A program made the position numbers and the translations under genes. Shown here in pieces: positions 50,926-59,742 of a stretch of 64,000 bases of DNA. The notes under the pieces are model-generated. The model saw only the letters and a program-made list of their open reading frames with translations, ran no database searches and was not told the DNA's origin. Numbering within the stretch: position 1 is the first letter of the stretch; each line of letters starts with the position of its first letter. The DNA lies in the NCBI GenBank assembly GCA_963734635.1, contig CAVTIA010000007.1, positions 62,001 through 126,000 on the forward strand. Direction: 5' to 3'. This DNA is from DATCJA01 sp963734635. Its GTDB lineage: Bacteria > Acidobacteriota > Vicinamibacteria > Vicinamibacterales > UBA2999.

Positions 50926-52105
50926 ATGAGGCTCGCGTGGTTTCGCCCGAGCGATGAAGCCACCGCTCATCCATTCGATGACACGCCGGTGCTCGTGCGC
51001 GCTCTCAGCGGCGATCACGAGCTGCACGTGTTCACAGAGACGAATGCGCACGACTTCGTCTGGCAGCACTTCCGCGTTCCGTACGACTTGTGCGTGTTCG
51101 AACTGGACAACACGGCCGCTCATCGCTTCGTCTGGCCGTACCTGTTTGGGTACGGCGGTGTGCTGCTGCTCCGCACACGGACTCTGCATAACAGCCGCGC
51201 CCGCGCGCTCATCCATGCCGGCCGTCTCCAACATTACGTCGCCGAGTTCACATTCGACGCCGGACATCCACCGTATCTCGCCCATGGGACCGATTACATC
51301 CGTAGCGACGACTGGCCAATGCTGCGTGCGCCAGGTACTCGCTTCGCGCGTCACTGTTGCGACCCATCCGGGCGTCGCGCAGGCGCTGCAGGACGAATAC
51401 CCTCACGCGCGCGTTCGATGCGCGCCGGTGCCGGTGCAAGCGGGCAACCCTCGTCGCGAGCATCGACGACCAGAGCGCAGTTCAGGTCCCGAAAAAGTAG
51501 TCTTCGGAGTGCTTGCGAACGATCGAGTTGAGGTGGCCCGGCGTGCATTCGCACACGCCGAAGAAGGGCGCCTGTCGGCAAGCCTGCTGATTGACGACGC
51601 CGAGGCCGTCATGGCGCGTGCAGATGTAATCCTGACACTGCACTGGCCGGGCTTCGGCACGGCACAGACCCTTGCGCTTGCAGCAATGGGGGCCGGCAGG
51701 CCGGTTGTCGTACTCGAGACCGAAGCCTCGTCCGACTGGCCGATGCTCGACCCTCAAACCTGGCGAGCTCGGGGCGTGGAAGTCACCCCGCCTGTTGGTG
51801 TCTCGGTCGATCTCAGGGACGAGGAACATTCCCTAGGACTCGCCATTCGGCGACTGGCGTCGGACGAGGCCTTGCGCAGCCGCCTGGGAGAAGCGGGCCG
51901 CGCATGGTGGCGGGATCATGCCAGCGTCGATGCCGCAGCGAACGCCTGGCGGCAGGTGCTTCGCGAGGCCGCATCCCTTGATCGGCCGCCCCGGCCGGCA
52001 CACTGGCCGGCTCATCTCGATGTAGACGGCTTAGAGCGGGCGCGCGAAATTCTTGGAGAGTTCGGGGTCAGCGCGGATCTGTTGCAGCGCGGACCGGAGG
52101 CCTGA
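50926..52105 (+). CDS. Glycosyltransferase, GT4-like (frameshifted)
   Basis: About 392 residues after repair. N-terminal MRLAWFRPSDEATAHPFDDT and HELHVFTETNAHDFVWQHFR; the C-terminal GT-B half has LANDRVEVARRAFA, ADVILTLHWPGFGTAQTLAL with AAMGAGRPVVVLET, and a final WWRDHASVDAAANAWRQVL. The frame breaks at 51334-51335 (one extra G); removing it joins DDWPMLRAP with VLASRVTVATHPGVAQALQD. The sugar and acceptor are unknown. Its last codons and stop are supplied by a 26-base palindromic repeat. It is divergent from complex I. Confidence 0.75.
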
Positions 52106-52161
52106 AGGCCTCCGGCTACCCTGTGCAGACTTGGAGGTAGCCGGAGACCTTCAGGTCTCCG
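52094..52161. repeat. Two inverted copies of the 26-base palindromic repeat
   Basis: First copy 52094-52119 (GGAGGCCTGAAGGCCTCC plus GGCTACC); second, inverted, 52135-52161 (GGTAGCC plus GGAGACCTTCAGGTCTCC). Together they can form a large hairpin between the glycosyltransferase and the coiled-coil gene, likely a terminator for both converging genes. Confidence 0.75.
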
Positions 52162-52186
52162 GGTCTCCGGTTTCATCAACGCGACG

Positions 52187-52447
52187 TTATCGCGACAGCT
52201 GCGAGATCCGGCGCTCGAGCTCGGCGATTGCCTGTCCGAGCTGCTGCTTGCGGATCTGATGCGTTGAAACCTCGAGTTGGCGCTGTAGCTCCGTCCGCGC
52301 CAGACGGCAGGACTCGAGCTGCCGCACACGTTCGGGGTCACCGCTCTTTGCAATCTGGCGGGCTTTTTTCTTCTCGTCTTCCCGTTCTTCCATGCGCTCG
52401 GCGAGGCGGGATTCCGCGTCGACGAGTCCTTCTCCGGCATCACCCAT
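52187..52447 (-). CDS. Small coiled-coil protein of unknown function
   Basis: 86 residues from ATG 52447: MGDAGEGLVDAESRLAERME, then a charged helical stretch (EREDEKKKARQIAKSGDPER) and LRKQQLGQAIAELERRISQL-like heptads. No family recognised. The start is chosen because TATAAT sits seven bases upstream, giving a leaderless transcript; there is no ribosome site. Divergent from the Lhr helicase gene. Confidence 0.6.
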   Translation of the reverse strand: MGDAGEGLVDAESRLAERMEEREDEKKKARQIAKSGDPERVRQLESCRLARTELQRQLEVSTHQIRKQQLGQAIAELERRISQLSR

Positions 52448-52452
52448 GATTT

Positions 52453-52458
52453 TGATTA
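52453..52458 (-). promoter_or_regulatory. -10 box of the small coiled-coil gene
   Basis: On the minus strand TATAAT is followed by CAAAATC and then the ATG at 52447. Transcription should start at or beside the A of the start codon. The -35 region is not clear. It mirrors the element at 52508. Confidence 0.5.
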
Positions 52459-52507
52459 TACGGATCGGCTGGCCGGCGCGTTTACCCGGCCGGGTGAACC
52501 AGCCCAC

Positions 52508-52513
52508 TACAAT
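52508..52513 (+). promoter_or_regulatory. -10 box of the Lhr helicase gene
   Basis: TACAAT followed by CAAAATT and then GTG at 52521. The spacing of seven bases equals that on the opposite strand at 52453, and both share the block AATCAAAAT, so the two promoters are mirror images. Confidence 0.5.
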
Positions 52514-52520
52514 CAAAATT

Positions 52521-55500
52521 GTGGCTGGGAAGGCGCTCGACCTATTTCATCCAGCGGTGCGCGCGTGGTTTTCCACCGCGTTCCCGGCGCCCACCAAACC
52601 GCAGCGGCTCGGATGGCCCGCAATCGCCAGAGCCGAATCGACGCTGATTCTGGCGCCGACCGGAACCGGTAAGACGCTGGCTGCATTTTTGTGGTGCCTG
52701 AACCGGCTGATGTTCGAGCCGGCGCCTTCTCGGGACAGACGATGTCGGGTGGTGTACGTCTCCCCGCTCAAAGCGCTGGCGGTAGACGTCGAGCGCAACC
52801 TGCGCGTGCCGCTTGCCGGCATCGCGGCCGCGGCAGGCTCCCGGGGCATAGCTGTAACCGTCCCGCAGATCACTATTCGAACCGGCGACACTCCCGCCCG
52901 CGAGCGCGCCAGGTTCCTGCGCGACCCTGGCGATGTGCTCATCACCACGCCCGAATCGCTGTTCCTGCTGCTCACGTCGAATGCACGTGAGCGGCTGCGG
53001 CACGTGGATACGGTCATCATCGACGAGATTCACGCGCTCGTGCCGGGCAAACGCGGCGCTCATCTTGCGCTGTCGCTCGAGCGCCTCGAGGCGCTGCGCG
53101 TGCCAGGTCGTACTGATGCGGAAGAACGCGCTCGACGTCTGCAGCGGATCGGGTTATCCGCGACCCAGAGGCCGCTTGACGAGGTGGCTCGATTCCTGGG
53201 TGGCGCCGAGAGACGAGGGAGCGGTTCACCTCGTCGAAAGCCGGCGAAGGCACGATCCGGCCCGGTAAGAACAATGCCTCGCGGCGATCCTGTCGAGACT
53301 GGGGTCAACGACCTGCACCAAGAGTTTGCCGCCGAAGGCGAGCTTCCCACGTATCGCCCCGTCACCATCGTCGATGCCTCGGAACCCAAGCGCATCGAGT
53401 TGCGCATCGAGCTGCCAGTAGAAGAACGAAGTCGATCGGACCGTTCGGATCGTTCGGGCCGCAGTGATCGCTCCGTCTGGGCTTCCGTGCATCCGCGGCT
53501 GCTCGAGTTGATTCGGTCGCATACGTCCACTCTGGTATTCGTGAACAATCGCCGATTAGCCGAGCGTCTGGCCGCCGCGCTGAACGATCTGGCCGGCGAG
53601 CCGTTGGTCCGTGCGCACCACGGCTCGCTTGCGCGCGAGACACGCACGGAAGTCGAAGACCTGCTGAAAGAGGGTCGCATCCGTGCGCTCGCAGCGACGT
53701 CGGCCCTCGAGCTCGGCATTGACATGGGCGCAATCGACCTGGTCGTGCAGATTGAGTCGCCGCCGTCGGTGGCGAGCGGACTCCAGCGTGTCGGACGCGC
53801 GGGGCATCGGGCTGGGGCGATCAGCGAAGGGATCGTCTTTCCAAAGTTTCGGGGCGACCTCGTCGCGTGCGCCGCGGTCGCGCGCGCTATGCACGAGGGT
53901 GCGGTCGAACCGACACGATACCCCCGCAATCCTCTCGACGTGCTCGCGCAGCAGATCGTTGCGATGGTGGCCACCGAGGAATGGGCGACCGATGACCTGT
54001 TTGCTGCCGTGCGCCGCGCTGCACCGTTCGCGACGCTGAGCAGGCGGATGTTCGAAGGCGTGCTCGACATGCTGGCGGGACGGTACCCGTCCGATGCGTT
54101 TGCCGAGCTGCGGCCCCGCGTCACATGGGATCGCGTCCGCAACAAACTCGTCGGACGGGAGGGCGCCAAGCGGGTTGCGATCGCGAATGCCGGCACGATT
54201 CCTGACCGGGGTCTTTACGGTGTGTTTCTCGCGGGCGCCGAACGTCCTGTGCGCGTCGGCGAGCTCGACGAGGAAATGGTGTTCGAGACCCAGGTTGGCG
54301 ACACGTTCACGCTGGGTGCGTCGACATGGCGGGTCGAGGAGATCACCCACGATCGCGTGCTCGTGTCGCCGGCGCCAGGCGAGCCGGGCAAGATGCCCTT
54401 CTGGCACGGCGATCAGGCAGGACGCCCGGTGGATCTCGGCTACGCCATCGGCCGACTCGTGCGCGAGCTTCGATCGATGCCGCGGATGGCCGCCGTCGAC
54501 CGACTCGTTAGGCGGCACGCCCTCGAGCCAGCAGCGGCGGAGATGCTGCTCCGCTACCTGGACGACCAGGCCGCATCGGGAGGCGTACCGGACGATCGCA
54601 CGATAGTCATCGAACGCTCCCGCGACGATCTCGGCGACTGGCGCGTGTGTCTTCTGTCTCCGCTCGGAAGCCGCATCCACGCACCGTGGGCGATGGCGGC
54701 GAGCGCCGAAATCCGGCGGCGCACAGAGGCCGACGTGCACGTGATGTGGGGAGACGAAGGATTCGTCGTGCGCTTTCCCGCAACCGACGAGCCTCCGGAC
54801 CCGATGCTGCTCTTGCCTCCTGCCGATTCGGTCGAGCGCCTGGTCGTCGGGCAGCTCGCGTCTTCAGCTCTCTTCGCAGCGCGCTTCCGTGAGACCGCCG
54901 CTCGCGCGCTGCTCCTCCCGCGCCGGCGGCCCGGAAAGCGAACTCCGCTGTGGCAACAACGCAAGCGCGCCACGGATCTGCTCGCCGTCGCGTCGCGTTA
55001 TGGATCCTTTCCGGCCATTCTCGAGACCTATCGCGAGATTCTTCGCGACCATTTCGACATGCCTGCGCTCGTCGAGACACTTCGAAACGTCTCGGCGCAC
55101 ACGATGCGGGTGATCGCGCTCGACTCACGGGCGCCGTCGCCCTTTGCCGCTTCTTTGCTGTTTGGCTACGTTGCTAACTACATCTACGACGGGGATGCTC
55201 CACTGGCCGAACGGCGCGCGCAGGCGCTCTCGGTCGACCAGGCCCAGTTGCGCGAGCTCCTTGGAGACGCCGAGCTGCGCGATCTGCTCGATGCCTCCGC
55301 TCATGAAGCCGTTGAGCAGCAGCTGCAGCATCTGGACGAAAGGTACAGAGTTCGAACGATTGATTCGCTGCACGATCTCCTGCTTCACATCGGCGACCTG
55401 AGCCGCGACGAGATCGTCTCCCGCAGCGCGCTTCCCGACGTTGCGGGCGCGATTCGAACTCTGGAAGAGGCAGGTCGAATCGTTTCCGTCGCTATTGGTG

Positions 55501-57410
55501 GCGAACAAAGGTTCATCGCTGTGGAGGACGCCGCCCGGTATCGGGACGCAGTCGGCGTGGGCGTTCCGCCAGGGGTGCCCGAGGCGTTGCTGGTACCCGC
55601 ACAGGATCCGGCCGCAGATCTGGTGCTGCGGTTCGCGCGATCACATGGCGCTTTCACGGCCGCTGAGTTCGCGGCGCGGTATGGACTCGACGCCGCAAGC
55701 GCGGACACGCTCCTGCAGCGAGGCGCGCGAGACGGGCGAGTCATCCACGGAGAATTCCGCCCCGGCCGAACGGAGCGTGAGTGGATCGACGCGAACGTGC
55801 TGCACATGGTCCGGCGCCGCTCTCTCGCCCGCCTCCGCCGCGAGATCGAACCAGTCGACACCGATGCGTTCGCTCGATTCTTGGTGTCCTGGCACGGCAT
55901 CGCGACCGGCCGCCGAGGGCCGGAAGCGCTGCTGGACGCCATCGAACAACTACAGGGCGTTCCCATCCCCGCATCGGTTCTCGAATCGGAAGTGCTGCCA
56001 GCCAGGGTGGACGACTACGAGCCCGCGCAGCTGGACACGCTGATGGCAGCGGGCGAGGTTGTATGGGTTGGCGTCGAACCGCTCGGAGCGCGCGACGGCC
56101 GGATTGCGCTCTACCTGACGGACCAGATCCACCGGCTCCGACTCGGATCACCGGCGTCCCACGCCGCGACCAGAGCTCCTGGCGAGAGCCGCGCGCGTGC
56201 GATCGCGCGCCATCTTCAGACGCACGGCGCATCCTTCTTCGCCGCCATCCATGAGGCGACTGGCAGCGGATTCCCGCAGGAAACAGTCGACGCACTATGG
56301 GAACTCGTCTGGAACGGTGAGGTCACCAACGACACACTGCATCCCCTGCGTGCCTTCATTCGCGGGCCCGACGAACAGAAGAGGCATCGCGCGCCGGACC
56401 GTCGATTCCAATCGCGTCGGCTCGTCCCGCCGACAGCCGAGGGGCGCTGGTCGCTCGTCGACGTCCCGGGCGACGCGCGACCTTCAGTGACGGAGTGGAG
56501 CGCAGCGACGGCTCAACAGATGCTGATGCGCCACGGAATCGTGACACGCGAAACGATGGCTGCCGAAGGTAACGTCGGCGGATTCTCGGTCGTCTATCCG
56601 GTGCTGAAGGCATTGGAGGAGGCCGGGAGAGTCCGCCGCGGATACTTCATCGCCGGCCTCGGGGCGGCTCAGTTTGCGACGCCCGCCGCAGTTGAGCAGC
56701 TCCGGCATATGCGCGAACTGCCGGAGACAAGACGCACGATCCTGCTCGCGGCAACCGATCCGGCCAATCCATATGGCACCGTAATCAAATGGCTGCACCC
56801 GGCGTCGGAAACGGCCGACCAGGGCAGCCGGGGACCAACTCGGTCAGCAGGCGCTCGAGTAATCCTCGTCGATGGATTTGCTGCCGCGTTTCTGCGGCGC
56901 AACGAACACGAGCTTCTCCTTTTCAGCCCGGACGAGGAACCCCGCCGGCTGCAGATGACTCAAGAGGTCTCACGGATCCTGCGGCATCTCGGAACGGCGC
57001 TCGGCGGTCTGTTGATCGAGGCGATCAATGGCCAGCCGGCTGTTGGCCATCCGGCTTCGACATCGTTCGTCGAGTCCGGGTTCGCGCGCACGGCAATGGG
57101 TCTCCAACTGCGATCGGGAGCGCGCGCCGCGAACAGCGATGGCACCACCATTGCGGGAAATCGGCTCGGAGGAAAATTCATGGCTGAGCCCCGCAAGGAC
57201 GATCATCTCGTCGATAGCTTCAACGACGATAAGACTCGCGACATGGAACAGGACCACGTCCGTTCGTCAAACGACGAAGAGCAGGACCGGGCCGGCACAG
57301 ACCTGCCGCACGAGCGCAACCACAGTGAAGCCGTCGGCCGCGAGCGCGTGGAGGATATCGACCCGGACAGGGCGGAGTCCGACGTCGACCGTGACGACAG
57401 CAGTTATTGA
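52521..57410 (+). CDS. lhr: Lhr-type large DEAD/DEAH-box helicase
   Basis: 1629 residues. RecA-like domain 1: LAPTGTGKTLAAFLWCLNRL (Walker A), VYVSPLKALAVDVERNL, DVLITTPESLFLLL, TVIIDEIHALVPGKRGAHLA (DEIH). Domain 2: STLVFVNNRRLAERLAAALN, ATSALELGIDMGAIDLVVQI, GLQRVGRAGHRAG (motif VI). Then the winged-helix and Lhr-associated domains and a long Lhr-CTD with WHxIATGRRG-like repeats, as in full-length (about 1500-residue) Lhr proteins. An extra insert at residues about 230-300 is low-complexity. GTG 52521 is chosen for the N-terminus AGKALDLFHPAVRAWF and the -10 box. The last 76 residues form a separate acidic tail with its own GGAGG and ATG at 57181. Confidence 0.9.
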   Translation: MAGKALDLFHPAVRAWFSTAFPAPTKPQRLGWPAIARAESTLILAPTGTGKTLAAFLWCLNRLMFEPAPSRDRRCRVVYVSPLKALAVDVERNLRVPLAGIAAAAGSRGIAVTVPQITIRTGDTPARERARFLRDPGDVLITTPESLFLLLTSNARERLRHVDTVIIDEIHALVPGKRGAHLALSLERLEALRVPGRTDAEERARRLQRIGLSATQRPLDEVARFLGGAERRGSGSPRRKPAKARSGPVRTMPRGDPVETGVNDLHQEFAAEGELPTYRPVTIVDASEPKRIELRIELPVEERSRSDRSDRSGRSDRSVWASVHPRLLELIRSHTSTLVFVNNRRLAERLAAALNDLAGEPLVRAHHGSLARETRTEVEDLLKEGRIRALAATSALELGIDMGAIDLVVQIESPPSVASGLQRVGRAGHRAGAISEGIVFPKFRGDLVACAAVARAMHEGAVEPTRYPRNPLDVLAQQIVAMVATEEWATDDLFAAVRRAAPFATLSRRMFEGVLDMLAGRYPSDAFAELRPRVTWDRVRNKLVGREGAKRVAIANAGTIPDRGLYGVFLAGAERPVRVGELDEEMVFETQVGDTFTLGASTWRVEEITHDRVLVSPAPGEPGKMPFWHGDQAGRPVDLGYAIGRLVRELRSMPRMAAVDRLVRRHALEPAAAEMLLRYLDDQAASGGVPDDRTIVIERSRDDLGDWRVCLLSPLGSRIHAPWAMAASAEIRRRTEADVHVMWGDEGFVVRFPATDEPPDPMLLLPPADSVERLVVGQLASSALFAARFRETAARALLLPRRRPGKRTPLWQQRKRATDLLAVASRYGSFPAILETYREILRDHFDMPALVETLRNVSAHTMRVIALDSRAPSPFAASLLFGYVANYIYDGDAPLAERRAQALSVDQAQLRELLGDAELRDLLDASAHEAVEQQLQHLDERYRVRTIDSLHDLLLHIGDLSRDEIVSRSALPDVAGAIRTLEEAGRIVSVAIGGEQRFIAVEDAARYRDAVGVGVPPGVPEALLVPAQDPAADLVLRFARSHGAFTAAEFAARYGLDAASADTLLQRGARDGRVIHGEFRPGRTEREWIDANVLHMVRRRSLARLRREIEPVDTDAFARFLVSWHGIATGRRGPEALLDAIEQLQGVPIPASVLESEVLPARVDDYEPAQLDTLMAAGEVVWVGVEPLGARDGRIALYLTDQIHRLRLGSPASHAATRAPGESRARAIARHLQTHGASFFAAIHEATGSGFPQETVDALWELVWNGEVTNDTLHPLRAFIRGPDEQKRHRAPDRRFQSRRLVPPTAEGRWSLVDVPGDARPSVTEWSAATAQQMLMRHGIVTRETMAAEGNVGGFSVVYPVLKALEEAGRVRRGYFIAGLGAAQFATPAAVEQLRHMRELPETRRTILLAATDPANPYGTVIKWLHPASETADQGSRGPTRSAGARVILVDGFAAAFLRRNEHELLLFSPDEEPRRLQMTQEVSRILRHLGTALGGLLIEAINGQPAVGHPASTSFVESGFARTAMGLQLRSGARAANSDGTTIAGNRLGGKFMAEPRKDDHLVDSFNDDKTRDMEQDHVRSSNDEEQDRAGTDLPHERNHSEAVGRERVEDIDPDRAESDVDRDDSSY
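57181..57410 (+). other. Acidic 76-residue segment with internal start signal, in frame with lhr
   Basis: Inside the lhr frame, GGAGGAAAATTC is followed by ATG at 57181. The segment MAEPRKDDHLVDSFNDDKTR and on is Asp/Glu/Arg-rich, unlike the helicase before it, and ends at the same stop. It may be a small gene now joined to lhr, or may be expressed on its own from the internal start. No family recognised. Confidence 0.45.
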
Positions 57411-57466
57411 GTAAGCGAGGATGAGGCTGATCGCGCAAGCGTCACGCCTCATACCGCGCACCCCGC

Positions 57467-57943
57467 TTAGACGAGCTTCCCAACCGGACCAAGATCGAGA
57501 TTCAGGTCTTCGGGCTTGATGCCGAATTTCGCTGCGATGTCGTGGATGGTCTCTTCCAGACGCATGAGCGCCCGACCAACGTCCTCGGTTTGCTGTTCGG
57601 TCAGGGTTCCACCTTCCATCCGTCGGATCGCCTGCCGCTCGAGCAACTTCCGGATGAAGTCCACGAGCGTCAGCACGAGCTGTGCGACCGAGCGCTGCAC
57701 GTCTTCCGGATTCGCGTTCCAGCGCAGCGGCGACTGGTTCGCGGCGCTGCGCTCGAGCTGTTTGCGCAGCTCCTTCAACTCCGCCACTTCGGTGACGGTC
57801 AGCCCGCCCGCCGTCGCTACGACACGTCCTCGCTGCGTCTGCCGCCGGACAGACGTCGTCGTCATCCGACGACCTCTCTTCGGAGCTGTCGGACGACTCC
57901 TTGATCCTCCACGCGCCGGACGTTTGTTGTGCCGTTTTGCCAC
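57467..57943 (-). CDS. gvpK: Gas vesicle protein GvpK
   Basis: 158 residues. A basic N-terminal tail (residues 1-45, Arg/Thr-rich) precedes the GvpK core: RWNANPEDVQRSVAQLVLTL, VDFIRKLLERQAIRRMEGGT, RALMRLEETIHDIAAKFGIK and the conserved end PEDLNLDLGPVGKL. A minor, essential protein of gas vesicle assembly. Last gene of the gas vesicle operon, 94 bases after the previous one; the gap has two 26-base repeats. Confidence 0.93.
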   Translation of the reverse strand: MAKRHNKRPARGGSRSRPTAPKRGRRMTTTSVRRQTQRGRVVATAGGLTVTEVAELKELRKQLERSAANQSPLRWNANPEDVQRSVAQLVLTLVDFIRKLLERQAIRRMEGGTLTEQQTEDVGRALMRLEETIHDIAAKFGIKPEDLNLDLGPVGKLV

Positions 57944-57958
57944 CGACCTCTCGAGACT

Positions 57959-58024
57959 CGGAGGCCTGAAGGCCTCCGGCTACCAGCCACCCGCTACTCG
58001 GAGGCCTGAAGACCTCCGGCTACC
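57959..58024. repeat. Two direct copies of the 26-base palindromic repeat
   Basis: 57959-57984 and 57999-58024, both CGGAGGCCTGAAGRCCTCC then GGCTACC, 14 bases apart. They fill the gap between gvpK and the GvpF/L gene and may reduce read-through into gvpK. Confidence 0.75.
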
Positions 58025-58037
58025 AGCTCAGTTGCGC

Positions 58038-58676
58038 CTACGCATCAACAAAAGCATACGGCAACCGCGGACCCAGCACGCGCAGTCGGATGCCCGCCTC
58101 GCGTGCAGCGCGCTCCAGCGCCGAGCGGTATCGATCGGCAGCACCTCGCGGCACGAGGTGATAGACGGTCGCAATGCTCCCTCGCATCTGCATGCGCTCG
58201 TCCCTGATCCACCGGTGTATCGCCGGACGAAGCTGGGCGAGCTGAGGAAGATCGCGCGCCGGCCCTGCCGCACGCAGGTACTCGACGCCGGAACGGGCGC
58301 GCCGACGAGGCGCACGTCGGCGGTTCGGATATCGGATCGGAACGAGAACGGTCATTTGTGCGCGATCCCTGACAACCGCGAGGCGTCTGCGCAACGTGGC
58401 TCCACGCAGCGTCACAGCATGATCGAGCTCCGACGAATCGGCCAGTATCGTGCCGAATCGTACCGGGAGCAGGGCGTCATTCCGGGCCCACAGTTCGGTC
58501 AGGATGCGATCGTACCGAAGCAGATTTGCGACGGTTGGCCGCGGGCGAGCGGTCACCTCGCCGACAATGGCGGCAATTGGACCGAGCGTGATGGTTCGAA
58601 GCCGTTCCCCCGCAAGGCCTTTCACGCCGGCGCGGCGCGCGCCGCGCGTTGCGAGAGCGTACACGCAAACGCTCAT
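58038..58676 (-). CDS. GvpF/GvpL-family gas vesicle protein, short form
   Basis: 212 residues. MSVCVYALATRGARRAGVKG, LRTITLGPIAAIVGEVTARP, LRYDRILTELWARNDALLPV and RFGTILADSSELDHAVTLRG are the N-terminal GvpF/L domain; the end LGPRLPYAFVDA replaces the more usual GPWPPYNF. The GvpF/L group binds GvpA and helps nucleate or cap the vesicle. Start overlaps the stop of the GvpA-like gene (ATGA). It is shorter and more Arg-rich than the two other copies. Confidence 0.88.
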   Translation of the reverse strand: MSVCVYALATRGARRAGVKGLAGERLRTITLGPIAAIVGEVTARPRPTVANLLRYDRILTELWARNDALLPVRFGTILADSSELDHAVTLRGATLRRRLAVVRDRAQMTVLVPIRYPNRRRAPRRRARSGVEYLRAAGPARDLPQLAQLRPAIHRWIRDERMQMRGSIATVYHLVPRGAADRYRSALERAAREAGIRLRVLGPRLPYAFVDA

Positions 58677-58933
58677 GTCCGCCGCGTGCGTGTCTGCGTC
58701 CGACGCCGCAGTCCAACCTTCCTGCCCTCGCTCGGCAGCACCCGATCTGCGGCGCAGAGCAGGACGGACAGACGCGCATAGACAAGATCGACGTGCGCGA
58801 GCGCCAGCGTCAGATCACCGCTCAGCACGACGCCTTTGTTGAGCGCGTTGTCCACGACGTCGAGAACCGAGGCCTCGTCATTGTCGAAAATACGCGCGGC
58901 CACGGTGCGCTCGGGTTTGCGGCGCCGTGCCAT
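58673..58933 (-). CDS. GvpA/GvpJ/GvpM-type gas vesicle protein
   Basis: 86 residues. ASVLDVVDNALNKGVVLSGD then LTLALAHVDLVYARLSVLLC has the GvpA-fold signature (helix-turn, hydrophobic beta-hairpin VVLSGDLTLALAHVDLVYARL). The Arg-rich ends and VLSGDLTLALAHVDLVY wording fit the minor J/M/S relatives better than the main shell GvpA (which has AWVRISLVGIE). Start at 58933 overlaps the preceding GvpF/L stop as ATGA. This is the only GvpA-fold protein in the window. Confidence 0.88.
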   Translation of the reverse strand: MARRRKPERTVAARIFDNDEASVLDVVDNALNKGVVLSGDLTLALAHVDLVYARLSVLLCAADRVLPSEGRKVGLRRRTQTRTRRT

Positions 58934-59742
58934 CAGATGAAGTTGTAAGGGGGCCAGGGACCGGTTAACGACACCGAAATCCCAGCCCGTTCGAGCGCGC
59001 CGGCATGTCTGTGCACCATCGCCTGGAATGCTCTCGTCCGCCGCGCCGGCACCAGAAACGCGGCGTCGAGAAGCAGACGTGCCCCGGGGGCCGCGCGTTC
59101 GACGTCGCTTCGGCGGCGTGCCCGGCTCGCCTCCCCCGCTATGGTGCGGTACAAACGACTCGCGTCGGCCCGCGCGCGCTGCAACAGGACTCGCGACTGG
59201 TCGCGCTGGTTGCGCTTGCGGACGAGATAGTCGGCGCCCGACACGATACGTCGGGGTTGAACGGATGTGGCTCGCGGGGGACGTGGCTGCCTCGCCGTCT
59301 CCAACGAGCCCGGATCGCATATCAGCCGGAGTCCCCACTCGACTTGCCGCTCGATCCGCAGCAGGATTCGTCCAATACGGCGACTGTTGCGGACGATATG
59401 TTCGACTGCGCGTGCATCGCTCTTGAAGAGCGCGAACAGCTGCATCGGCAGTACTGCATCGGATGAAAGGAAATGTTCAATGACCGCCTCGTGCGCCAGC
59501 GCCCGCGGTCCGATCCACTCCAGATCCTGGAGCCGGTGCTCGAGTGCGTCCTCCCCGTACATCGCTTCAGGCACGCTGCTGACCACGAGCCAGTCGCGTT
59601 GGGCGCCGCGGCGTGATGGAGTCTCGGGCAGTTCGAGCAGGCGAACGCCTTCACTGCCCGGCATGGCGTCCGGTACGCCACGAAGCGAGGGACGTCTGGC
59701 CGCGCGCACCAGGCAGTACACATATGTGAGCACCGGAGTCAC
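58933..59742 (-). CDS. GvpF/GvpL-family gas vesicle protein, middle copy
   Basis: 269 residues. TYVYCLVRAARRPSLRGVPD, DWLVVSSVPEAMYGEDALEH, HEAVIEHFLSSDAVLPMQLF and the C-terminal DAAFLVPARRTRAFQAMVHR and GISVSLTGPWPPYNF are the classical two-domain GvpF/L order. The GTG at 59742 overlaps the gvpG stop (GTGA), so the upstream genes are translationally coupled. Confidence 0.92.
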   Translation of the reverse strand: MTPVLTYVYCLVRAARRPSLRGVPDAMPGSEGVRLLELPETPSRRGAQRDWLVVSSVPEAMYGEDALEHRLQDLEWIGPRALAHEAVIEHFLSSDAVLPMQLFALFKSDARAVEHIVRNSRRIGRILLRIERQVEWGLRLICDPGSLETARQPRPPRATSVQPRRIVSGADYLVRKRNQRDQSRVLLQRARADASRLYRTIAGEASRARRRSDVERAAPGARLLLDAAFLVPARRTRAFQAMVHRHAGALERAGISVSLTGPWPPYNFI

